Origin: Clostridiales bacterium mt11
GTDB lineage: Bacteria > Bacillota > Clostridia > Tissierellales > Tepidimicrobiaceae
Reading direction: 5' to 3'
NCBI GenBank assembly: GCA_001282665.1
Contig: LN874947.1
Location: 1-64,000 of the forward strand
DNA: 64,000 nt
The position numbers and the translations under genes were made by a program. Positions within the stretch are counted from its first letter, which is position 1. Each line of letters opens with the position of its first letter. The notes under the pieces are model-generated. The model did no database searches and was not told the origin of the DNA. It saw nothing but the letters and a program-made list of their open reading frames with translations. This document shows positions 51,341 through 60,033 of the stretch, one piece after another.

Positions 51341-52732
51341 TTATTTATTATATTTTTCTTTTATATATTTATCAATAGCAGCTGCTGCTTCTTTTCCTGC
51401 ACCCATAGCAAGGATAACTGTTGCTGCACCAGTTACTGCATCTCCACCAGCAAATACTCCTTCTCTTGATGTTTTCCCATGTTCATCAGCTACTATACAT
51501 TTACGATTATTAATTTCAAGTCCATCTGTAGTGGATGGTATAAGTGGGTTAGGTGATGTTCCTAAAGCCATAATAACAGTATCTACATCAAATTCAACCT
51601 CTGAACCTTCAATAGGTACAGGTCTTCTCCTTCCTGATGCATCTGGCTCTCCTAATTCCATTCTCTGACATCTTATGCCTTTTACCCATCCATTTTCATC
51701 GCTAACTATTTCTATAGGGCTAGTAAGAAGTTCAAACTGTACGCCTTCTTCTTTAGCATGATGTACTTCTTCTACCCTAGCTGGAAGTTCTTCTTCAGTT
51801 CTTCTATAGACTATCCATACTTCTGCACCTAGTCTTAAAGCAGTTCTAGCAGCATCCATTGCAACGTTTCCGCCTCCAATAACTGCTACCTTTTCTCCAA
51901 CTTTAATAGGTGTATCATAGTCCTCTCTAAATGCTTTCATAAGATTGTTACGAGTTAGGAATTCGTTTGCAGAAAATACTCCATTCAAATTTTCTCCAGG
52001 TATTCCCATGAACTTAGGAAGTCCTGCCCCAGAACCTACAAATACTGCATTAAAGCCTTCTTTATCCATAAGCTCATCTATAGTTACAGTTCTACCTATA
52101 ATTACGTTAGTTTCTATTTTTACCCCAAGCTTCTTCAAGTTTTCTATTTCATGTTTAACAACGGTTTCTTTAGGAAGTCTAAATTCAGGAATACCATATA
52201 CTAATACTCCACCTGCTTCGTGAAGTGCTTCAAATATCGTTACATCATAGCCTTCCTTAGCTAAATCTCCAGCACAAGTGATTCCAGCTGGTCCTGAGCC
52301 TATAACTGCCACCTTAAATCCATTTTTTTCTTTTGCTCTTCCTACTTCAATATTATTTTCTCTAGCCCAATCCGCAGCAAATCTTTCAAGTTTTCCTATG
52401 GATATAGCATCGCCTTTATTTCCTAACACGCATTTCATTTCACATTGTTCTTCTTGAGGGCAAACCCTTCCACAAACTGCTGGAAGTGCACTATACTCTG
52501 CAAGAACACGAGCTGCTTCTGCAAAATCGCCTTCTGCTATATGATGAATAAATCTAGGAATATCTATATTTACAGGACAATTTCCCCTACAAAGAGGCTT
52601 TTTACAATTTAGACATCTCTTTGCTTCTACTATTGCTTCTTCTTCAGTATATCCAAGGCAAACTTCGTCAAAATTTGTTGCTCTAACCTTAGGATCCTGT
52701 TCAGCAATTGGTACTCTTGTAAATCTATCCAT
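51341..52732 (-). CDS. nfnB: NADH-dependent ferredoxin:NADP+ oxidoreductase, subunit B
   Basis: A 463-residue flavoprotein of the glutamate-synthase-small-subunit type. N-terminal cysteines CLNCKKPLCRGNCP and the CGRVCPQEEQCEMKC set bind two [4Fe-4S] clusters; VIGSGPAGITCAGDLA near residue 145 and VIGGGNVAMDAARTA near 285 bind FAD and NADP(H). Next to nfnA it forms the electron-bifurcating NfnAB transhydrogenase, which couples NADH and reduced ferredoxin to NADP+ reduction. Without nfnA it would be called GltD-like. The start shares one base with the stop codon of nfnA (TAATG). Confidence 0.92.
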   Translation of the reverse strand: MDRFTRVPIAEQDPKVRATNFDEVCLGYTEEEAIVEAKRCLNCKKPLCRGNCPVNIDIPRFIHHIAEGDFAEAARVLAEYSALPAVCGRVCPQEEQCEMKCVLGNKGDAISIGKLERFAADWARENNIEVGRAKEKNGFKVAVIGSGPAGITCAGDLAKEGYDVTIFEALHEAGGVLVYGIPEFRLPKETVVKHEIENLKKLGVKIETNVIIGRTVTIDELMDKEGFNAVFVGSGAGLPKFMGIPGENLNGVFSANEFLTRNNLMKAFREDYDTPIKVGEKVAVIGGGNVAMDAARTALRLGAEVWIVYRRTEEELPARVEEVHHAKEEGVQFELLTSPIEIVSDENGWVKGIRCQRMELGEPDASGRRRPVPIEGSEVEFDVDTVIMALGTSPNPLIPSTTDGLEINNRKCIVADEHGKTSREGVFAGGDAVTGAATVILAMGAGKEAAAAIDKYIKEKYNK

Positions 52733-53613
52733 TATTTAGCACCTCCTTGTTGTTGACATCTACAAACATGTCCCTCACGTTTTTCGTTTAATATATTTTC
52801 TTCTGATTTATATTGTGTTTGCCTCTTTAGAGCTTCGTCAAAATCTACAAGATGACCATCAAATTCTGGACCATCTACACATGCAAATTTTGTTTCATTT
52901 CCTACGGATACCCTACAAGCACCACACATACCAGTACCGTCTACCATAATAGGGTTAAGACTAACTATAGTTTTTATTCCAAGTTTTTTAGTTAAAAGAC
53001 ATACGAACTTCATCATTATCATTGGTCCTATAGATATAACTAAATCATATTTTTTCCCTTGATTTTTTACAAGATCTTCTATAAGACCTGTTACCATACC
53101 GTTAAAACCATAACTTCCATCATCAGTAGCAATATATAAATTTCCAGCTACATTTTTTATCTTGTCTTCAAGAATTATTAAATCTTTAGTCTTTGCTCCT
53201 ACTATTACATCTACATCGATGCCGTTTTCATGGAACCATCTAACTTGAGGATATACAGGAGCTGCTCCGACTCCACCTGCTACAAATAGAACTTTTTTCT
53301 TTTTAACTTCTTCAATATCTTCATTTACATATTCAGAAGGTTGTCCTAGAGGACCAACGAAATCCTTAAAATAATCTCCTTCGTTATATGCCGCCATTTT
53401 CTTTGTGGAACAACCCATAGCTTGTACTACAATTGAAACTGTTCCTTCTTCTTTATCATAGTCACAAATAGTTAAAGGAATTCTTTCACCTTCTTCGTCA
53501 GCTATTACAATAACAAACTGACCTGGTTGAGCAGAATTTGCTACCCTTGGAGCCAAAATATCCATTTCAAAGATATTAGGGGCAAGGTCTCTTTTCTTAA
53601 CAATCTTATACAA
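52732..53613 (-). CDS. nfnA: NADH-dependent ferredoxin:NADP+ oxidoreductase, subunit A
   Basis: A 293-residue ferredoxin-NADP reductase-like subunit. It has an FAD-binding barrel (residues 1-100; QPGQFVIVIADEEGERIPLTICDYD), an NAD-binding domain (about 108-215; VLFVAGGVGAAPVYPQ), and a C-terminal CGACRVSVG...CVDGPEFDGHLVDF cysteine set for a [2Fe-2S] cluster. It pairs with NfnB. The start is TTG with GGAGGAG upstream. Proteins of this type are often mislabelled sulfide dehydrogenase or dihydroorotate dehydrogenase electron-transfer subunit. Confidence 0.9.
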   Translation of the reverse strand: MYKIVKKRDLAPNIFEMDILAPRVANSAQPGQFVIVIADEEGERIPLTICDYDKEEGTVSIVVQAMGCSTKKMAAYNEGDYFKDFVGPLGQPSEYVNEDIEEVKKKKVLFVAGGVGAAPVYPQVRWFHENGIDVDVIVGAKTKDLIILEDKIKNVAGNLYIATDDGSYGFNGMVTGLIEDLVKNQGKKYDLVISIGPMIMMKFVCLLTKKLGIKTIVSLNPIMVDGTGMCGACRVSVGNETKFACVDGPEFDGHLVDFDEALKRQTQYKSEENILNEKREGHVCRCQQQGGAK

Positions 53614-53952
53614 TTAAAACTCCTCCCTTACTAAATATTGTCATTTTAATTATACAGCATTTACTACCATTATAAAAGAATAGTTATTTATATGACTAAT
53701 AACCTTAATATTAATATAATAATGCCAATAAAAACATGTAATAATTAAACCATTAGATAGTAAAAAATAAATCTATAATTATCATACTACATTATAATCC
53801 TCATTTCATTCATAAATTCGATAATTAGAGTAGTATTGATATCATTGTGAATAAAAAAAGGATATAACTTGTCATACAATTAACAATAGCTTTACACAAC
53901 TAATATACCATAAAGATTTTGTTAATTCAATATATCAAAATAACACTTATTT
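53614..53952. other. Intergenic region without a recognised gene
   Basis: About 340 bases of AT-rich sequence lie between nfnA and xpt, both leftward. I see no reading frame of substance, no hairpin with a T-run after xpt, and no clear Rex-type operator. It presumably holds the nfnAB promoter. Confidence 0.5.
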
Positions 53953-54522
53953 CTACTTAAAAATAATATTTCCATCTACTGGTTTTTCAATAATCGCTAA
54001 GGATTCAACTTTAACTCCTTTTTCCCTAAGAAGTTTGCCTCCTTCTTGAAAGCCTTTTTCAATTACAATACCTATACCTGCTAGATTACATCTAGCTTGA
54101 TCTAATATATCTATTAATCCTTCCATAGCCTTTCCTCTAGCTAAAAAATCATCAATTAACAGGATATTTTCCCCTTCATTTAAATATTGTTTTGACACCC
54201 TTATATTGTAGTTTCTATCCTTTGTATATGAATAAACGCTGGACTCATATACATCTCTATCCATGTTCTTTGAATCGGTTTTCCTTGCAAATACTACAGG
54301 GACATTAAAATATTGCGCTGTAATAGCTGCTATGGCTATCCCTGAAGTTTCTATTGTTAATATTTTATCAATTTTTTCCGCCGAGAACCTTCTTTTAAAC
54401 TCCTTGCCAACCTCATTTAATAATTCAACATCTATTTGATGATTTAAAAAGCTGTCAACTTTTAATATATTTCCATTCTCCAATGTTCCGTCCTTTAATA
54501 TTCTTTGTTTTAAAAGTTCCAT
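53953..54522 (-). CDS. xpt: Xanthine phosphoribosyltransferase
   Basis: A 189-residue type I phosphoribosyltransferase that salvages xanthine to XMP with PRPP. The PRPP loop is ILLIDDFLARGKAMEGL near residue 120, and MELLKQRILKDGTLENGNILKVDSFLNHQID is split over the N terminus as in Bacillus Xpt. ATG with AAGGAGGAC upstream. No purine riboswitch precedes it, unlike the Bacillus xpt-pbuX operon, and no permease gene follows. Confidence 0.93.
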   Translation of the reverse strand: MELLKQRILKDGTLENGNILKVDSFLNHQIDVELLNEVGKEFKRRFSAEKIDKILTIETSGIAIAAITAQYFNVPVVFARKTDSKNMDRDVYESSVYSYTKDRNYNIRVSKQYLNEGENILLIDDFLARGKAMEGLIDILDQARCNLAGIGIVIEKGFQEGGKLLREKGVKVESLAIIEKPVDGNIIFK

Positions 54523-54598
54523 AAATGTCCTCCTTAAAAATAATAAGCTTAATTCAAATTGTATTATACTAAAGATAAAAAATCAATGGTAAACAAAT

Positions 54599-54618
54599 GG
54601 GACAAAAAGAATTGTCCC
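54599..54618. terminator. GTCCC hairpin downstream of the second MATE gene
   Basis: GGGACA and TGTCCC pair around an 8-base loop, with a further GTCCCC copy just beside it. It lies 10 bases past the MATE stop codon and may act as its terminator, though the T-run is weak. GTCCC-type hairpins of this look recur in clostridial genomes (from memory). Confidence 0.5.
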
Positions 54619-54627
54619 TTCTGTCCC

Positions 54628-55992
54628 CTATCCCATATCTTGAATTACGTTTTTTACCCACTTTTTTGAAACTATTCTAGGAATACCGATAATAGTTTTT
54701 ATTACCTCTTCTATATATACTAAAGCTAATACATAATGTACTGGAAACTTAAATACAGTTGCACCTAAAAATGCTAGAGGAACTCCTACTAACCATACAG
54801 CTGCCATCTCCAATAGCATTGAAAACTTAGTATCTCCTCCACCTCTAAGAACTCCTACTATCATAGTTCCATTGAATACCTTTATAAAAAAGAACATAGC
54901 CAACACCGTAAGCAATCTTTTAGAAGTAGCATATAGCTCTGGCGTTAGATTTCTAAATATCTTAAGAATAAAATCCGATGTGAAGAACAACATCATTCCA
55001 AGAACTAATCCCAATATGAGGGACATAATTAAAAATCTATTTGCATATTCTATGGCCACATCTTCTTCATCTGCACCGATTTTATTCCCAACCATCACTG
55101 TACACGCATTAGCTAATCCCCTTGTCATTACCATAAATATGTTCTGAATCGTATTTAAAATTTGAACTGCAGCAGCTGCTTCCGTTCCAATTTTTGCATA
55201 GGCTATGGAGTACAATACATTTCCTAAAGACCACAATGCCTCGTTCAATATTACTGGATAAGTAGTTTTAAAATATTTTTTCAAAAAATCTTTATTCCAA
55301 TCGGTCATCTCTTTGATACTACCAGCCAAAGGTCCATCTCCTGAATAGATGGAATATAGAATAAAGGCTACTTCAACTATTCTAGCTATTAGTGTACCGT
55401 ATGCTGCTCCTTTTATTCCCAGCTTGGGAAAACCAAATTTACCAAATATCAGCATGTAGTTAAATACACCGTTAGTTAAAAAAGATATGATACTTACGAC
55501 CATTGGCATCTTAGCATGACCAATACTCCTTGAAGCCACTGCATAAGTGAAGCTGATGCCAGTTATTATGTAACTAAAAGAAACTATCTTCAAATATTCT
55601 GCACCTAGTCTAACTACTTCACTATCTTTACTAAAAATTCTCATAATATGCTCTGGTATAAATAATGTAGCTATGGTAAATATTATCCCAATTACGCTGC
55701 CAACAGTAAGAGATAATCCTATTATTCTTCGTATATTTGAAGTATCCTTCTTACCCCAAAACTGAGATATAAATATGGATGAACCAGTAGCTATACCAAA
55801 TATAGTTACCGCATAGAGGAAAAACACTTGGTTAGCCAGACCTACTGCTGCAAGGTTTTCCTTCCCCAAACTGGTAATCATAAGGGTGTCCAACATATTT
55901 ACAGAAGATGCTATTAAATTTTGAAGAGTAATGGGTAAAGCTATAGCTATCATAGCTTTATAAAAATTGTTATCCTTTTTAAAATTTTTCAT
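54628..55992 (-). CDS. MATE-family efflux transporter
   Basis: A 454-residue, roughly 12-helix protein of the MATE family, not closely similar to the one at 49773. It has ALPITLQNLIASSVNMLDTLMITSLG in helix 1 (two segments), FGFPKLGIKGAAYGTLIAR near 195 and MIVGVLRGGGDTKFSM near 380. ATG with GGAGGAGC upstream. It is monocistronic; upstream is the interrupted M50 gene. The substrate cannot be deduced from sequence. Confidence 0.9.
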   Translation of the reverse strand: MKNFKKDNNFYKAMIAIALPITLQNLIASSVNMLDTLMITSLGKENLAAVGLANQVFFLYAVTIFGIATGSSIFISQFWGKKDTSNIRRIIGLSLTVGSVIGIIFTIATLFIPEHIMRIFSKDSEVVRLGAEYLKIVSFSYIITGISFTYAVASRSIGHAKMPMVVSIISFLTNGVFNYMLIFGKFGFPKLGIKGAAYGTLIARIVEVAFILYSIYSGDGPLAGSIKEMTDWNKDFLKKYFKTTYPVILNEALWSLGNVLYSIAYAKIGTEAAAAVQILNTIQNIFMVMTRGLANACTVMVGNKIGADEEDVAIEYANRFLIMSLILGLVLGMMLFFTSDFILKIFRNLTPELYATSKRLLTVLAMFFFIKVFNGTMIVGVLRGGGDTKFSMLLEMAAVWLVGVPLAFLGATVFKFPVHYVLALVYIEEVIKTIIGIPRIVSKKWVKNVIQDMG

Positions 55993-56280
55993 AATGCTCC
56001 TCCAATTAACTTATTACATTATTTTTGCGTTAATATTTATGATTCTATCATAATAAGTAGCTTTTGAATAGTGATTTAATGAAAATATTAGAGACTCGAA
56101 TGAAATATATTTTTATGATTTTATTCAATTTAAAATTGGAGATCGATACACGGAATAGAAAAGTTTATAGAATGTTGTAATTATAATCAAAACACTCTCC
56201 AGTATTGTACTTTTATGAATAACATATGGTCTGTTTTAATTATAGGGGTATACTTTATATATCTTTTTATTACAAATATA

Positions 56281-56598
56281 CTAGATAATGAAAAAAGTCT
56301 TTGGTATCCCTTTATTAATAAATAATATAATCTCCACCATAAGAATAAGCATTAAAACTAAAGAAATAGTTAAAGGGTTAAACTGAGAACTTTGAATAAA
56401 ATAGGTTACATCATCATGCTTTGGATAAGTTTTTAATAAGGGTATGATTATCCATGGAATAGAACTAGAAATAAATATTATAAAAAAATTGATATAAGTA
56501 AATTGATATAAAAAATTCATTGAGTCTTTTCTATAAAAAGCCAAAAGGAAAAGTATAATGATTTTAGGTAAAATTGTACCATTAGCATATATAAGAGA
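56281..56598 (-). pseudogene. 3' part of an M50-like membrane peptidase gene, cut by IS256 insertion
   Basis: This segment codes for about 105 residues: SLIYANGTILPKIIILFLLAF, then three more hydrophobic helices ending VLMLILMVEIILFINKGIPKTFFII. It lacks its own start and ribosome site (a TTG at 56544 is internal). Joining it to the 58174-58371 segment across the IS element restores one uninterrupted frame of about 171 codons. It is therefore the C-terminal part of the same gene. Confidence 0.8.
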
Positions 56599-56602
56599 TT
56601 TC

Positions 56603-56629
56603 GAGAATGTAAAAAACTTTGTGTTTTAG
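56603..56629 (+). repeat. IS256 left terminal inverted repeat
   Basis: The bases read inward GAGAATGTAAAAAACTTTG and continue TGTTTTAG. They match the right end at most positions from the fourth base on. The boundary was set by this match and by the resumption of the host reading frame just outside. Confidence 0.75.
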
Positions 56630-56707
56630 AGAGAATTAATCATCTCTAATCTAGCAAGAAATATTAAGCTGGATAAAACTTACAATTAAATATCTTGTAT
56701 TTATCTT

Positions 56708-56822
56708 TGCCGGAACTATTTTGTTTTATGCATTAAAATGATTAGTTCTGGCAATAATTTTAATTATGGGTAGCTATATCTTAATGTAGATATCTTATTA
56801 TAGGTGTACCCAAAATTAAAAT
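56708..56822. repeat. Nested inverted repeats inside the left end of the IS
   Basis: Two hairpins lie between the transposase stop and the IS end: TTGCCGGAACTA (56709) with TAGTTCTGGCAA (56745), and TTTTAATTATGGGTA (56760) with TACCCAAAATTAAAA (56809). The second may be a terminator that blocks outward or inward transcription. The first includes the subterminal TTCTGGCAA motif seen also at the right end. Confidence 0.6.
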
Positions 56823-56859
56823 CCTATTTTAAGATTAAAAGGCTTACTGATGTGGCATG

Positions 56860-58077
56860 TTAAAGATGTGGTCCGATTCTTCCGTCAAAGAATATGATTA
56901 ACTGGTTTAATATTAGATCCCAGTTTTTATATCTTCTGGACCATTTCTTCATTGCATTTTGACTTGCTAGGTAAAGTATCTTTTGGAGAGCTTCATCTGA
57001 TGGGAACATGGTTTTAGTCTTAGTTACTTTTCTTAGCTGTCTGTGAAAGCCTTCTATGATGTTTGTAGTGTACATTACAGTTCTAATTTCCTCTGGATAC
57101 TTGAAAAATGGAGAAAGCACACCCCAGTTCATTTCCCAGCTTTTAATGGAATATGGATACTTTTTACCCCATTTTTCTTCAAGTTCTTTTAAATTCTCAA
57201 GAGCTTCTTCTTCATTAATTGCCTTATATACATTTTTGAAGTCGCTAGCGAATTCTCTTAGATCTTTGTAACTTACATATTTAAAGGAGTTTCTTAGTTG
57301 ATGAATTATACATCTTTGTATTTCAGCATTAGGATATGCCGCAAATATTGCCTCTTTAAGTCCTGTAAGTCCATCTATACTAAATATTAATACATCCTCT
57401 AACCCTCTATTTTTCATATCATTTAATACCCCAAGCCAGAATTTAGATGATTCATTTTCTCCTATCCAGATTCCTAGAATATCTTTAAAACCATCTAAAT
57501 CAACTCCTAATACAACATAAGCTGCTTTACTTTTTATCTGCCCATCCTCTCTTACTTTGTAATGTATAGCATCCATAAATACAAATGGATAAACCTTATT
57601 TAAAGGCCTATTTTGCCATTCTCTAATTTGAGGTATTATTCTATCAGTCATCTTACTTACCATTTCTGCAGATATTTCTATTCCATAGATATCTTTTATT
57701 TGTTCATGAATATCTCTAGTTGACATACCTCTTCCATAAAGAGAGATTACTTTCTCTTCTATACCTGATATATCTCTTTTATGTTTAGGCACTACAATCG
57801 GCTCAAACTCTCCATCTCTATCTCTTGGTACTTCTATTGGTAGCTCACCAAATTGAGTTTTTACAATCTTTTTTGAATAACCATTTCTTCTATTATCGGT
57901 ATCTTTATTCTTTTTATCTCCCTTAGAATATCCTAGCTCCATTTCTAATTCTGCCTCTAACATCTCTTGGAGTGCATCTTTAAACATATACTTTAGATAA
58001 GAATGAAGATCTCCTGCTGTTTTTAAATTTCCATCATTAATCATATTTCTTAAAACTTCCTTTGGTAATGTTGACAT
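56860..58077 (-). CDS. IS256-family (mutator-type) transposase
   Basis: A 405-residue DDE transposase, full length and without stops. The catalytic residues are visible in FMDAIHYKVREDG (first Asp), FSIDGLTGLKEAI followed by IQRCIIHQLRNS (second Asp and the C-x2-H signature), and TTNIIEGFHRQLRKV (Glu). The N terminus TAGDLHSYLKYMFKDALQEMLEAELEMELGY is typical once joined. Start ATG with AAAGGAG upstream. It appears capable of transposition if the ends still bind transposase. Confidence 0.95.
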   Translation of the reverse strand: MSTLPKEVLRNMINDGNLKTAGDLHSYLKYMFKDALQEMLEAELEMELGYSKGDKKNKDTDNRRNGYSKKIVKTQFGELPIEVPRDRDGEFEPIVVPKHKRDISGIEEKVISLYGRGMSTRDIHEQIKDIYGIEISAEMVSKMTDRIIPQIREWQNRPLNKVYPFVFMDAIHYKVREDGQIKSKAAYVVLGVDLDGFKDILGIWIGENESSKFWLGVLNDMKNRGLEDVLIFSIDGLTGLKEAIFAAYPNAEIQRCIIHQLRNSFKYVSYKDLREFASDFKNVYKAINEEEALENLKELEEKWGKKYPYSIKSWEMNWGVLSPFFKYPEEIRTVMYTTNIIEGFHRQLRKVTKTKTMFPSDEALQKILYLASQNAMKKWSRRYKNWDLILNQLIIFFDGRIGPHL

Positions 58078-58142
58078 AAAAAATTCTCCTTTCTGGTTTA
58101 AATCTTATCTTGATTCTTGCCAGAAAAGAGATTTTTATTTCC

Positions 58143-58169
58143 TAAAAGCACAGATTATTTTACATTACC
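58143..58169 (-). repeat. IS256 right terminal inverted repeat
   Basis: Read inward on the minus strand it is GGTAATGTAAAATAATCTG followed by TGCTTTTAG. Its TAA creates the premature stop of the interrupted M50 gene. Confidence 0.75.
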
Positions 58170-58173
58170 AACA

Positions 58174-58371
58174 TTTCATAAATTTATTATATTTAGCTTT
58201 CTCTGTTTCAATATGTGCATTAAGCCCCAATTTTAACTTATTAACTTTTCTACCACATGCTGTTGATATAATTGCATGTCCCATTTCATGAATAAACGAA
58301 TATAAAAAAAGATTGATAACAAAAGTCAAAATCGAATGAAAAACTAATAATAAAGTACTTTTTATATACAA
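58174..58371 (-). pseudogene. 5' part of an M50-like membrane metallopeptidase gene
   Basis: A TTG start behind AAGGAGG opens a frame with one long membrane helix and the zinc-protease motif SFIHEMGHAI near residue 28, followed by CGRKVNKLKLGLNAHI. This is the N-terminal pattern of site-2/M50 peptidases. The frame runs into the IS end, adds two codons and stops at 58165. The 3' part is at 56281-56598. The restored protein would be about 171 residues. No canonical NxxPxxxLDG second motif is visible, so exact subfamily is open. Confidence 0.8.
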
Positions 58372-58538
58372 CTACCTTCCTCCTTAAATTGCTAGCTTTA
58401 GTAAATTAACCGTAATAAACTAAGGGAACTATCCTTTCTAGCCCATTATCCCCAATTTTTATTGGCTGCAGCTGTATACAATATCATGAGGTATAATAGG
58501 CTTATTTAGCTCAACTAACATGAAAGATATTTTTATCT

Positions 58539-59414
58539 CTATAAATCTATTATTCTTTTAATAGCCTTTTCTAGCTCTCCGCTATGAATAGTATCTAATG
58601 AATCTTGAGCCCAATTGGGGAATCTAGGTCGTCTATATGCGAATATTAGAGTAATTAGAGGGGATATACCTTCATCAATTATCTTCTCCTCCTCATTAAT
58701 GGCACCATATTCCTCGATAAACACTTCACCTGCTTCTTCTGATAACGATGAGTATACATTCCTAATATCATTATATCTAAAACCTACACCTAGCAGATTG
58801 TAGTCAAACATTATTGCTTCTTTTCTATCCTTCTTAACTGCAAGATTCGTCCAATAAAAGTCATTATAAGTTAATGTTTCTTGAAGGCTATCAATTTTAC
58901 TAAAAGTCAAATCATAGTTATCAAGTATTAAATCCCATACTTTGCTATGTCTAGCGTCAGATTTATTTTTTATGAAATTGATGTTTTCTCTTGTAACAAC
59001 ATCAATTTCCCTATAAAGATTGTCACCATTTTCATATACATATTTTACACCCTTATCATGTAAATCAACATACCAAGCAGCAAGTACCTTTGCTACTTCA
59101 GTATCCATTAAATCTGATTCTTTTCCTAATCTATATTTTTTACTTCTTTTTAAATCTTCAAGCAATAAAGCTCTATCTGTATGAGCATATACTTTAATTG
59201 TGGGTATATCTAACTTTTCAAGAATAGAATAATTTTTTATTTCCCTTGTATACTCATCATTTAAAAAATATTTAAGTACATAGTATCTATTCTCATATTT
59301 AATTCTAAACAGATAAATTCCATCTTTATTTTGAATTTCTTCTAAATCAATATGATCGGTATTTGACAAGCCCAGTTTAGCTAATTCTCTATAAACTTCT
59401 TCTATTATATTCAT
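58539..59414 (-). CDS. APH/choline kinase-fold phosphotransferase
   Basis: A 291-residue protein of the aminoglycoside phosphotransferase superfamily. The N-lobe contains YYVLKYF (probable ATP-binding Lys); the catalytic loop is LTYNDFYWTNLAV (Asp and Asn of HxDxxxxN kept, His replaced by Tyr); IMFDYNLLGVG supplies the metal Asp. Members phosphorylate antibiotics, choline or sugars; the substrate here cannot be told. ATG with GGAGATC upstream. It is isolated between the interrupted M50 gene and a small membrane protein. Confidence 0.8.
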   Translation of the reverse strand: MNIIEEVYRELAKLGLSNTDHIDLEEIQNKDGIYLFRIKYENRYYVLKYFLNDEYTREIKNYSILEKLDIPTIKVYAHTDRALLLEDLKRSKKYRLGKESDLMDTEVAKVLAAWYVDLHDKGVKYVYENGDNLYREIDVVTRENINFIKNKSDARHSKVWDLILDNYDLTFSKIDSLQETLTYNDFYWTNLAVKKDRKEAIMFDYNLLGVGFRYNDIRNVYSSLSEEAGEVFIEEYGAINEEEKIIDEGISPLITLIFAYRRPRFPNWAQDSLDTIHSGELEKAIKRIIDL

Positions 59415-59498
59415 ACGATCTCCTTTTTAATTCTATATCGGTTATTTTAATTTTACTTTCTTGAATTCTCATTACTATATTTAATATAGTTTCATTAC

Positions 59499-59777
59499 TT
59501 ATTTTTCTGATTTTTTAATATGAGAAAGATATAAAACTCCAGCTACTGAAAGCAGTGCAAATGTGACAATAAAAACATTTAAAGATGGTTCTTTTGTTAT
59601 ATAAAGAGCAGTTGGTCCATCTGCACTACCTATAATTTCTACTGAACTTGAACTGCCTATCTGTTTTTGTAATTTGGATAATGGATATATAGGCATTATA
59701 AAGTTATGACATACACTGATAAGAGTCATTATAATAAATATAATGGTAAATAAAGTGACTATTTTTCTTTTTTTCAA
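59499..59777 (-). CDS. Small membrane protein with a decarboxylase beta-subunit-like GADGPT motif
   Basis: A 92-residue protein starting at TTG behind GAGGTG, with membrane helices at about residues 8-30 and 68-86. Between them is VEIIGSADGPTALYITKE. This resembles the conserved IIGGADGPTAI motif of sodium-pumping decarboxylase beta subunits (OadB/MmdB), which are over 350 residues long. The rest of that subunit is absent. Similar standalone small proteins exist in Clostridia (from memory). It may be a remnant domain or a distinct small protein; function unknown. Confidence 0.65.
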   Translation of the reverse strand: MKKRKIVTLFTIIFIIMTLISVCHNFIMPIYPLSKLQKQIGSSSSVEIIGSADGPTALYITKEPSLNVFIVTFALLSVAGVLYLSHIKKSEK

Positions 59778-59941
59778 TTATCTTCACCTCAATTGTTTTT
59801 TTATCATTAAAAATAGCATGATTAATTTCTATTTTTAATCCTTCTATCTATAATTCTACATTCTATAATTCTACATTTTTCTTTTAAATCCTTCTCTTAT
59901 GATTAACTATTTTCATTATCAAATTATATTTAAAAAATATA

Positions 59942-59991
59942 TTAGGGTGAGAATCAAAAAAAATAATAAATGTTTCAATTCTCACCCTATT
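59942..59991 (-). terminator. Terminator after the M16 peptidase gene
   Basis: TAGGGTGAGAAT and ATTCTCACCCTA form a 12-base stem with a 23-base T/A-rich loop; T-rich sequence follows on the minus strand. It lies about 40 bases past the peptidase stop. Confidence 0.75.
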
Positions 59992-60033
59992 TTCCATCTT
60001 ATATCTTATTTGTTTGCTTAACTATAGATGCCC

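Larger units (their letters stand above)
56603..58169 (-). mobile_element. IS256-family insertion sequence
   Basis: About 1567 bases bounded by imperfect inverted repeats that share AATGTAAAA and TGTG around similar positions. It carries one intact mutator-type transposase gene. Candidate target duplications flank it: GAGATTTC (56595-56602) and AACATTTC (58170-58177), identical at six of eight positions, which suggests an old insertion. Inside the ends are subterminal TTCTGGCAA copies (about 56747 and, inverted, about 58123). The element interrupts an M50-type peptidase gene in frame. Confidence 0.85.

Noticed and set aside
53880..53945. Rex operator upstream of the nfn/xpt region
   Set aside because: TTGTTAATTC occurs but the second half-site does not match TTAACAA at the right spacing.
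54523..54600. Purine riboswitch upstream of xpt
   Set aside because: None of the conserved loop sequences of the aptamer can be found in the leader.
56281..56544. Independent 87-residue membrane protein gene
   Set aside because: Its TTG lacks a ribosome site and the frame continues upstream to the IS boundary, where it joins the 5' part of the M50-like gene.
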